Of a stretch of DNA of 64,000 bases, positions 23,649 to 34,125 are shown one piece after another. Where the stretch lies: positions 26,608,995 through 26,672,994 of the forward strand of contig CP141142.1 of assembly GCA_035235625.1 (NCBI GenBank), written 5' to 3'. A model generated the notes under the pieces. The model searched no databases. It saw only the letters and a list, made by a program, of their open reading frames with translations, and was not told where the DNA came from. Numbering within the stretch: the stretch's first letter is position 1; each line of letters starts with the position of its first letter. The translations under genes were made by a program, and so were the position numbers. The stretch comes from Saururus chinensis (taxonomy: Eukaryota; Streptophyta; Magnoliopsida; Piperales; Saururaceae).

Positions 23649-26077
23649 ATGGAAGAATTAGAAGTGGACCTCGGTAAATCAAGTGATCCTACAGAAGAAA
23701 AAACAAGGGAGATATGGGAGCTAGAAGTTGGTATGAGATTTTCTTCTGAGGAAGAAGCATATGAGTTTTACAATAAGTATGCCCGAAATGTTGGATTTAG
23801 CATTTGTCGAGCCAATTCTCGTACAAATGTGAAAGGTCAAAGGTGTTATAGAAGATTTTGTTGCTCCAAAGAAGGTCATAGACTATTTGATAAGAGACCG
23901 GAAAATCCAAAGAATCATTGGCTAGAAACAAGAGTTGGATGTGAAGCCCAACTGGTCATCAATTTGGAACAAGATGGTGCATGGCGTATTCGGACTTTTG
24001 AAGAAAAACATAATCATGAGGTCACAATCCAAGTCTATGTTAATAGGCTAAGGTCACAAAGGAGAATGAGTATTGTTCAAGTTGTTGCTGCAGATATAGC
24101 AGATGGTTCAGGGATATGCCTAAGAGAAGTAGTTGAATTTATGGCTAAGCAAGTAGGGGGGTTTGAGAACCTTGGCTTTATTCAGGAGGACTACAATAAT
24201 TACTTACGTACGAAGCGCCAAAAAATAATTGACCAAGGAGATGCTTTTGCCATAATCAAGTATTTGAAAGGGAGGCGTACTCAAAATTCCTCATTTGAGT
24301 ATAGCATACAATATGATGAGGATCATAAAATAACAAACTTCTTTTGGGCAGACCCGGTTTCAATTATGGATTATCATCATTTTGGAGATGTTGTTTGCTT
24401 TGATACCACATATAGGACCAACAAATATTGTTGTCCATTTGGTCTGTTTGTGGGTTTAAATCATAATAAGATGACCATTATTTTTGGAGTAGTTTTATTA
24501 TATGATGAAACAATCCAAAGTTTTGAGTGGTTGTTCAAGACATTCATAGATACAATGGGTAGTCATCTAAAGACAATTTTAATTGTTTAGGATAAGGTAA
24601 TGGCTAGTGCAATAGCTTCGGTTTTACCGAATACCTATCATCGTATTTGTATGTGGCATATGTATAGGAATGCCTATAAGCATCTTAACCACTCATTTAA
24701 TTTAGTTATTGATGGCAAGAAGCCATTTGCCCATGACTTCAGCAAATGCATTTATGATTACGAGGATGAGGAATAATTTTACACAGCATGGGATAATATG
24801 CTTGAGAAGTATGAACTTCATGGAAATGAATGGCTAGAAGGGCTATTCAAAGAAAGAAAGAAAGAAATGGGCAATGGTTTATGGGCGACATATGTTCACA
24901 GGTGATATGAAATCAACACAGAGGAGTGAAAGCATGAACAGTATTCTAAGAGGATACTTGAAATCTGAGCATAATTTATGCAGGTTTTTTTATCATTATG
25001 AGAGGCTATTGGCTGATAGACGTTGTAAAGAAGGGAATGTTGAATTTAAGATGAAACATAGCATGCTAATTGTGACTGTTCATTCTTGGATCATGAAGTA
25101 TGCTTCAAGTGTTTACACACAAGTAATATTCAAGATGATCGAAAAAGAATATTTAGGTTGCCTAAACTATGTTGTTATAGAGGTTGTTGAGCATGATGTG
25201 ATGAAGGAGTGTACAATTGAAATGGATCAAACACAACACAAACACATTGTCAATTATGACCCATCAACCAATGTAGTTGTAAGAAGTTTAATTTTGTGGG
25301 TATCTTATGCCGTCATGCATTTACGGTACTTGATCACTTCAACTTACTTGAGTTGCCTCCACATTATGTTCTAAAAAAATGGACCAAAGAAGCAAAATTT
25401 GGTAGTGTTATTAATCGTCGTGGTTCTATAATTGAAGCAGATCCGAATGTTGCTCTCATGAGGAGGAATAATGATTTATGTCTGGCTTTTAGAAATTTGA
25501 CAACAAAAGCAACACTAACTGAGGATGCAACTTTAATTGCCCTAAACTATGTGGATACAATTTTGAAGGAAGTGCAAGAGTGTAATAATTGTGTAATTTT
25601 ACGACAACCCGATGTCATATCACATGGTAGGGTTTGTGATATCCAACATGATTCTTTTGGAGTGGACATAACTTGTAGTAGAAGTGACAAAGCACAAGTT
25701 GACAATGTTAATGATAGTGCAACTTCCCCACTAGTTAAGGGCTTCAAAGTAAAACAAGGAGGAAAGTGAGGTGTTCCTATGATCAAAAGTTGTCTTGAGA
25801 GGACTAAGAAGAATAAAACACTACCCAAAAGGAAGGCCACCAGATTAAATATGGACAATTGTTGTATCGAGGTATTATGTTTTTGTTTTTAGTAATTGAC
25901 TTGTACACTAACCTTAGCTAGATGTATATGTTTGAAATACTCTTTTCTATGGTGTAGGAATTAACCAATGGACTTCCAAGTGATTACATGCAAACTCAAC
26001 TTAGTCAAATAAATTCCCAATCGGAGTCTTCTTTGCATAGCCAATTGCCCGCAATGATCACTGACCAACATGGTTGA
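23649..26077 (+). pseudogene. FAR1/FRS-type MULE transposase gene, broken
   Basis: The ATG at 23,649 opens MEELEVDLGKSSDP. Next comes a FAR1 DNA-binding domain (about residues 25-115: FSSEEEAYEFYNKYARNVGF, CRANSRT, RTFEEKHNHEV). A MULE transposase domain follows (DVVCFDTTYRTNKYCCPFGL, GVVLLYDETIQSFEWL, HRICMWHM), then a SWIM-type zinc finger remnant (FVGILCRHAFTVLDHF near 25,290). Breaks: TAG at 24,588-24,590 where the family has glutamine beside a catalytic aspartate, TAA at 24,774-24,776, a frameshift near 24,867 and one near 25,280 that removes the CxC of the SWIM motif. A last intron, 25,872-25,957, leads to a C-terminal exon ending at TGA 26,075-26,077. FAR1/FHY3 transcription factors descend from such transposases, but its place inside a MULE makes the transposase reading more likely. 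Confidence 0.88.
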
Positions 26078-27231
26078 AGCATGATGAATTTATTATTTGT
26101 AAAACTTCTAATATTTTCCTTTTGGTTATCATCATTATTATACATATGTATAACTTCAAATCTTAGCAGATGAATATGTTTACAGATGCAAAATGTTTCT
26201 ATACCTATGCAAGGGGATTTGATCACTAGCAATATAGATACCATCGGAAGTAGGCATCACTACTTAGATCGAAGTAGCTCTCAGCAACCTAACTAGGTTG
26301 GATATTGTATTTGAAAGCTGCATATTATAGGTTTATCAAAACTTAATCCTTAGATTGAACATACTATAGTTTTGTTTATGCAGGTGGAAGCTTGTTTTTG
26401 TTAGGGGATGTTGTCAAGATTGCTATCCTCATTATGCATACATTGAAGTTTTGACTACTTATTGTGCAGAATGCTTGAACATACGATACTTGTGAAGAAT
26501 TTTTTGGGGAGGATAAGGGATTTTTTTGTGATAGTCATGTATTTAGCAACTAATCAATTTTTTTGTAAACACTGAACATATGCAAGTAGAAACTTGGTAG
26601 TTTTTTGTGCAAAAAGGATACAGATTAATAATCAGATATTGCTCGTACTTTCCATTTTTGTATTATTGTTCGGTACTTTACAGCAGTTAACACTTGATAA
26701 TATATTCTATTATTTTCCTATATCAAGCAACACTTCACTTACTCTCCCAACAGTGACCACAAAAGACTAATTTGCTCATTAATTTCTTATTCTTTTTAGT
26801 GTTATATCTTGTACCTTGCCTTCAACTGCTCTGAAACTCCATAGCCGTTACCTTAGGCCCTTTTTCTTTATCTTCTTTTCTTTTCTAGTAAAGGAGGTTC
26901 AGTGGATGCTTATGGTGATATTCCATTAATTGATTTAGTGTGTCGTATTATAGTATATAACTTGCAATCTGTGTATAAGTTTGGAACTCCCATGGTCTCA
27001 AAGAGGGTTGATTTGGAATATGTGATGTAATGACGTGATGGGGGATTTAAATAAAACCATTTCAAGACACGGCTTGGAAAGTTTTTTTAATGAAGAGAAA
27101 TGATGTCTTATTGCTTCTAAGAACCTTTCTCCAGGTAATTCTTTATGTGTTTGTTGTCTTTTGATCTGTCATGTTTATGTTTTTTATATGTTGCACTGAT
27201 GTTTTTCTTTATTTAACTATGTTATGTGCAG

Positions 27232-28183
27232 TCATCAATTGCATGATGGGATGTTATCCGTAAATGATATGAAGGTACTGGATATACCAGTGGAGTTTTT
27301 TTTTTTTTTGCAATACAAACACTATCATGGTTTGTCCAAATGACTGTTGTTCATGGCCATTTTTTTACTTTTCCTTTTGTGATTACTTGAATTAAACCAT
27401 TCTTGTTTTAGGAACAATTACTGTTGGAACTGTTTGAAAAATCACAGCTAAAGGTACTGGATACCATTTGTTGGTTATTTCATTTCAGCATCCTATCATT
27501 TGGCTGCAATATTTGTTTAAACAAAAAACCTTATGTTGGATTTGTGGTTCATGAAAAAAGCAGGCTTGGTTATCTACATTCTCACAAACACCATGTCAAT
27601 ATGTTTTTTTTCCATGTTGTTTTAATTCTTTTCTATATATTTCTATCACAACAAAAAGTTAGGAACATTGCCCTGAAGTTACGAGGGTATTATTTTTTAC
27701 CAATGTATATGATATACAGTGAACCTTCTAAAAAAATGCAAGTCATTTTTCTTTGGTTTGACCACTAGTTTATGACTTTTATGTCGGTTATTTTAGCTCT
27801 AGCTTGATAGTTTTAGAATATCTTGTGGATTTCTGGAATTATATTCTAACTATGTTTTGTATATTGACTTTCAATTTATTATCAGGAACAGCAAACCTCT
27901 ATGGAGAATGAAATTTTGCACAACCATGCAACTACAAGCTATACTCCATTTCGTTCTTATGATTGTCTGATGGATTGAGAAAAATCCGTTGATGATAATG
28001 GCTTGAAATAATTTGTAGGTTGAAGAATTATGAAGGATGCAAACAACTCCAGTGGGAAAGTATCTAGGGCTGAGATTTGTTGTTGGGAGACAATCCTGCT
28101 TGACACTTGATCAAACTCCTAAATTGGGAGATGAAGCTGAATTTCAGAACCAGGAAGATTCAACCACGACTTTGCACTTGGGG
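27232..28183 (+). pseudogene. 3' exons of a MIKC MADS-box gene (K-box end and C-terminal)
   Basis: Exon 27,232-27,274 (43 nt, AG before, GT after) reads HQLHDGMLSVNDMK. Exon 27,412-27,453 is exactly 42 nt, the size typical of a MIKC K-box exon, and reads EQLLLELFEKSQLK. Exon from 27,886 reads EQQTSMENEILHNHATTS, then YTPFRSYDCLMD and a TGA at 27,976. A later piece ends EDSTTTLHLG near 28,180, like the LHLG(L) tails of AGL15/AGL18-like and related proteins. The MADS DNA-binding exon and the first K-box exon are not found upstream. MIKC factors control flower and embryo development. This piece could only give a truncated K-domain. The subfamily is uncertain. Confidence 0.65.
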
Positions 28184-28189
28184 TACTTG

Positions 28190-29674
28190 TCCCTTTTAAA
28201 CTGTTTTATATTTCCACTCATCTTTCATTCTCTCTGGTTCATCATCTTTGCAATTAGAAGTCTACAATCACCAGATGCAGGTAAATAGTTTTGGCCATTT
28301 CTCATGGAAAAGAATAAATGAATTATCGAATCATAGCTGTTGAAATAAACATATGTTATGTGGTATGTTTTATTACAAGACAGATAATGACTAGCATTCT
28401 CTATCTAACTATGTTATGTGCAATTTTTTATTACAGTTTTGGTGAATCGTATATCCCAGGCTGCTTATCATAAGATACCATCAAAGAACAAAAAAATTTC
28501 ATGTTGAAGATTAGAAGTTAGCAACTAGTTTAAACCTATTCTTGTAGGAAACACCCTTGTAACTTTTAATGCATCATCATTATCATGTGGTTAGTAATGC
28601 ATCTGATATGTACCAAATAGCATAAAATAAAAGAGAACATTATCTTATCTATTTGCAACAGTGAATATCTTAGAAAAGCAAAGAAAAAAATTCAACTTTT
28701 AGTTTTGGGAATATATATGTCAAATAACTATAGGAAGAAAAAGTGTATTAGCCAAATAGTAGAACCATAAAGACAACCACATAAGTTAAAATAAGCTAAG
28801 TTTCCTACTTTGAAATGTGATATTACGTGTTAACTAGATTTCTATCATCCTGTCGTGTTTATCTCCATATCCCGAACTCGATCTATCCAATCTCTCAATT
28901 GTTCATTGCATTTGTGTTACGCTGAGCAGTTATGTAATCTCAATTAGGTCCTGCTCCGTTTTGAAATATTCATTTGTTTTTAATTTATATAATCTAGGTC
29001 TGTCCAACTATTTGTTACTTTTGCTGTAATGAATACAATTCCTCTGTTTCTCTCTTATTTTTTGTCACATGGGGCCTTTGCGCTAGGTAACTAGTTTTAC
29101 TTCTTTTTAGCTCCTAAGTATGCATCTCTCTGCTCTGTTTGTTGGGACTAAGGGCCTATTTGTTTACCTTAATCAGATCTTATCTGACAACCACATAACG
29201 AATTGTGATATTATGTGTTAACTAGATTCTCTCGTCGCAAACTGCCTATATAGAACCTTGTTTAAATATAGTCAAATGAAAAGTTGGATTGAGTCATATG
29301 ACTGTTGATTATGTTTAAGACTATGCATTTTGATTTAAGTATATTGTTCATTGATATGTCCATAAAAACATTTTCGTGAGAGTTCATGTAACTAACTTTG
29401 TTTAATTATAGCTCATTTTTACTAGGACTCTATTCTGTCTTGACTTCGATTCCTGATTTCCTTATGTTGCCCCACCTTTTTTAGTTTAAAACTCTCGTGT
29501 TTCCCATCCTTATCTCACTTTGATAGAATGTTATGTTCTTTGTCCCTAACCATTATGAATTCTAGTGCCCGGTAATATTATTTAATTTCTTACCTTACAT
29601 TTTTTATCTGGTCACATTTGCAAGTACTGTAATTAGTCTGATCAGCTAACAACATCTCATTTGCGTTCCTTGAT
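28190..29674. other. AT-rich stretch without recognisable gene
   Basis: GTGATATTA(C/T)GTGTTAACTAG occurs at about 28,817 and 29,203, a short dispersed duplication. Nothing else is supported. Confidence 0.4.
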
Positions 29675-30145
29675 AATGTTGTAGCAATAACGCTGCAACG
29701 TTGCAGTGATAATGCTACAACGTTGCAGCGTTATTGCTGCAATGTTGCAGCATTAATGGTTGCAGCGTTAATGCTGCAGCATTGAAGCGTTGCCCGATAA
29801 CGTTGCAACATTGTACCAATATCACTGCAACGTTGCAGTGATAATGCTGCAATGTTGCAGCGTTATGGCTGCAATGTTGCAGCGTTAATGCTGCAACGTT
29901 GCAACGTTCCTTGATAACGTTGCAACATTACACCAATAATGCTGCAATGTTGCAGTGATAATGCAACAACGTTGTAGCGTTATTACTGCAATGTTGCAAC
30001 GTTAATGTTGCAACGATGCGGCGTTAATGCTGCAACATTGTAGCAATAATGCTACAACGTTGCAGCGTTGCCCGATAACATTGCAATGTTGCCCGATAAC
30101 GTTGCAACGTTGCACAAATAATGCTGCAATGTTGCAGTGATTATA
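29675..30145. repeat. minisatellite of GTTGCAGC / AATGCTGCAAC modules
   Basis: About 470 bp consist of alternating AACGTTGCAGCGTTA and ATAATGCTGCAA-type modules of roughly 20-23 bp. Modules occur in both orientations, with occasional TTGCCCGATAACG and CACCAATAA insertions. AACGTT and TGCA are self-complementary, so the array is rich in small palindromes. Confidence 0.85.
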
Positions 30146-31996
30146 ACAGTCATGGTCCTGGACACGGACATGGTCAAACTATTTTTTATATATATTTTTT
30201 TTGCTTAGTTTATAGTATTTATTTTGGATCCTATAATAAAAAATACTTCCCCCCCCAACCCTCTCTCTTGCCGCCCTTACAATTTCCCCCACATTTTTTT
30301 CGCCCTTCTCTCTCCCTTCTCCTTGTCCATCTATGGGCAACGTGCTCGAGTTTAGTATGGCCACAATGCTCAAATTTCACTTGCCTATGTAGCCCTCTGT
30401 ATTCGAATTGCATCATGATCAAGGAGTCCTGTATCTAGTACAAGTACAAGTATGATTTTATAGTACATAGTATCAAAACTTTGTCTTATTGTGTCTATAG
30501 ACGTCACCATATATGCAAATTAGGGTTTGATTCATTGGAAAAGAAAATGAAGTTCCAGTTCATAGGTCTCTCTGGTTCTGCAGATCATGATGTCACCTAT
30601 TTTCTCTTCTAATACTCGTTGATCTATAGTAATTTTATTTTTTCTACATATAAATTGTTTGAAAGAGCAGACATTGTGAATCTGAGTGAGGACTTCATTC
30701 TCCAACTCGATTAATTATGTCTGTCACTCTAACCTTAAAACAACACCATTGGGAGATCAGTCCAGTCAACCACAACTATCAGATCTACAATATCCCTTCT
30801 CTGCCATATTCTTAAGCAAACAAGATGCTAATAAGACATTTTTATGCAATCCACAGCAAACAGTCAAATGTCCTTCACTAGACTTATCTTTCTACAAATA
30901 AATACAGGAAGAGATCATATCCGCCCCTATCAATTTTCCTCAATGAAGTGGCCAATATTGTTTCAAACGTGATATGAGCATTTTTAGTTATAAATACATT
31001 AATGGTCAGTTGATTACGTTCTTTACCACACCTAATGGATGTGAACAAGTCGAACTCAGGAACTCCAAAAATAGAGGATACACATTGTTCATTTTAGCAC
31101 TGATTAGTCAATCCACAATATTAATTTGCATTGGAGCATATCACCAACAAAAAATGGTCAAGCAAATGCTATTAGCCCAATAGAACATGTGATGAGCATG
31201 CCTCCCAACCAGAGTTGTGTATTCTCTGGTAACAACCTCCTTCCTGCCCTTTCCCTTCTCAACCATTTTTGCTGCTCCACTCAAATGTGCTCTCAGAACC
31301 ATTTTTATTGCTCCACACAAATGTGCTCTTAGAACCTACATTGATAGAACAAAAATGCTAATATTAATCTCTTTCTATACATATACATAATATATATATA
31401 AGAAAATCATTGAAAGGAATACAAACAAGCACATCTTTGGACTATCACATACATATATGATAAAAACACTAATTAATTGCTATAGATTGCACAAAAATGG
31501 ACCTGAGGCATTGCTACACCAATTAATAGATAGAAGCACAGAATGGAGATAGCTCAAGATGGACAAAAGATCAATATCAATGGCATTGATCCCATTATGG
31601 AATAAATTATCCTCAACTAAGAGTATTGATTTATCCGCACCTAAGAGATAAAATCTAAGCGAGAAACGTAAAAAAAAAACCCTTACATGATACTATAGTG
31701 CAGTCCGATCCCAAAGAAGAACAATTAAATTTCATCCTAGGATGGAGAAAAATGACAATAAAACAGAGATAATGGCTGACACTAATGAATATGCAAGATT
31801 CCTACAATTTCTCAAAGCAACAACAAATGCAAACAAAAAAAATAGAGTAAATAGATTTAAATCCATCAAAGTGATAACAACAGAAAGAGAATTGTGACCC
31901 ATTGGTCAGCTATCTAGAAAACAGTTCAGAGTAGAACCACATTTATATCATTCAAAATAGAGTGCATCCAAAAGGACAACTTATAAAATAACTGAC
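30146..31996. other. stretch without recognisable gene
   Basis: CT-rich at 30,250-30,340. A short direct repeat, CA(C/A)CATTTGTGCTCT-like after AACCATTTTT(G/A), occurs at about 31,260-31,335. TOPLESS exons downstream of the last one at 31,997 were looked for on the minus strand and not found. Confidence 0.4.
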
Positions 31997-33840
31997 TTGG
32001 ATAGCCTCTTTATAATGGGGGCGGACAGAATATACATGAGCTTCATTCCCTTCAGACATATATTGCCGACTGCCAGCTACAGCATCCCAAACCTACCGTT
32101 CGTGTAATATGTATAAATTAATGATCCATTTGTGTTTACTTCTCCTAATTTATATTTCTCTGTTCTCCATCAAAGTTCTCATAAAAATTTACCTTAATTG
32201 TCTTGTCATAACCACATGCGACAATCCAGAGTAGCTTGTTAGGATGGGAGAATACTATGTCATTGACCCCACCTACATGTGCATCAATCTACAGATACAT
32301 ACAAGTCAGCTGCCAGAATACAAGAGGTACAAAATGACACATCGTCCTCTAGAATATAAGATTTGTCTTCCGGGTGTTGTCTCAGTTCTCTAGTTGGACT
32401 ATAAGTGTGCACCCGGACTATATGCTTGGAGAACGCCACACCTAATATTCAAGCAACAGAATGAAAAGTGGTTCTTTTAAGATGAACATGCACATATCAT
32501 GATCATTTAAGACATAGAAACATAAAGATTAGGGAAAGAATTCTACCCAGTATTGACCCATCTGGACCCCAAATGCACTGATTGATAGAAATGGTGGCAT
32601 CTTTCATCAACGTTGTATGGTATACAGTTCACTGTAAAAACAATTAGAATGAGCTCAATGGTGTAACCTCTAAGAATTTAAAAATTGGGAAGAACGCATA
32701 ACACCGTATACATGCAATGGCATTGTTCATGCTGAGATGTCCCAAACTGTGAAAGTGTTATGAGCCAGTCTTTCTCGAGAACCAACCTTCCATATACCAA
32801 TGTTGCCAACATTTGTCCCAACTGAAGTAAAAATATTGGAAATGTTAATGGACCTATGCCATCAGTGACTAGCAATGACTTCATTAGACAATTAGTGATA
32901 CAACTGCACTGCATAAGAGGGAAAGTCCACCAAGTAAAATTGTCTACTGATGTGGATGAAAATCCATGCTCATGACATTTGAACCTTGGCTAAGAGATTG
33001 CACAATAGTCTTTGTTGGTCATCTTGTGAGTAAATATTCAGGTGGATGAGTGGCGCCCAAAAAAGATACCTAATAATACATACCCAATTAAATTATGTAG
33101 CTGCCAACATTTTACTAGCAATAGAGAGGTAAAAACTTTTAATTTTATTGGTTGTTGTAATAGTACCTCATCAGATTAGAACATCCATTTCATCAAGTAC
33201 ACAAGCAACAAGAAAATTCACAATCAACTTAAACATAATACGCATAACTAAGAAGAGAAAATAAGAAGCAAGTTGTTAAATCATATCAACACCTGAAGTT
33301 AACAAGAGTAAGCATTTCAGTAATTTCTTTGAAAAGTTTTTCATTGAAAGAAGCAAATACTTTAAGGTCTTTCACTAAAATTTCAACTATCTTGGCCCTG
33401 TCATGCCTGTAAAGACACAAAACACTAATTCCAATATCCAGTAAATTCTCCAAAACATATTGGAAATAGGCGAGTGCATGAGACCCACCTATCAAGAGCT
33501 TCAAGATATTTTTGCATTCTAATTTCAAAAAATATCTTCATAGAATAACGACTGTCCTCAACTTTCATGAACCCACATAGGTACTTTTCAACTTCATCCC
33601 ATTCACCCACTAGAACTCGGTCCTCAAAGTATTTCATGTTGAAGTAGAAACCAGATTCTTGTTCCAATCTAAAATTGAATGAAACCGCATCAAAAAACTT
33701 GAGCAACAAATAAACCGTCCATTGAAAACCTGAACAAGATGAACTGAAAACTAGAGGTAGGTAAAGAAGTTACTTGTGCACTGTTTCCTTTAACTTCTCC
33801 TCGTCCAAAAACTATAAGATTAGAAATACCAACTGCTCAT
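31997..33840 (-). pseudogene. TOPLESS/TPR corepressor pseudogene with introns, gutted
   Basis: Exon 1 (33,774-33,840) has an ATG, then FLDEEKLKETVHK after a frameshift and a CAG-to-TAG stop. Exon 2 (33,489-33,668) reads LEQESGFYFNMKYFEDRVLV and RYSMKIFFEIRMQKYLEALD. Exon 3 (33,293-33,416) reads HDRAKIVEILVKDLKVFASF. These are the LisH/CTLH exons of TOPLESS. After a gap lie WD40-region pieces: QGSNVMSMDFHP (about 32,950), VGTNVGNIGIWKVGSRERL (about 32,790), ISINQCIWGPDGSILG (about 32,570), GVAFSKHIVRVHTYS (about 32,430), IDAHVGGVNDIVFSHPNK (about 32,260) and VWDAVAGSRQYMSEGNEAHV (about 32,080). The proline-rich middle and the last WD repeats are missing. TOPLESS proteins are nuclear corepressors recruited by EAR-motif factors. 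Stops and deletions make this copy dead. Confidence 0.92.
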
Positions 33841-34125
33841 CGAAAAATTTAGTTGTCTTGCACTGATACTGAAACAATGCTATATTATATAGTAATATCA
33901 AAAGAGAGTATAACAAAAAAATGTTCCTATCTAAATAAGATTAACCTATATGAGTCACAATTTTAACTAATATGGTCCATTGGAAGAGAGATGAAACCTA
34001 TCAAAATAAATGCTAAAATGTACCATCAATATAGTTTTCATCGAAAATATATAAAATTTAAGGTTCTTACCATCACATCGAGGTTCCTACTCATTCAACA
34101 TAGCCTCTCAAGATCTCTGCAGCCA

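Noticed and set aside
27424..27768. 114-codon frame over the MADS fragment
   Set aside because: It reads through an intron; only its first codons belong to the 42-nt exon.
29675..30145. CRISPR-like array
   Set aside because: Units are contiguous and variable, in both orientations, without unique spacers; the context is a plant nuclear transposon.
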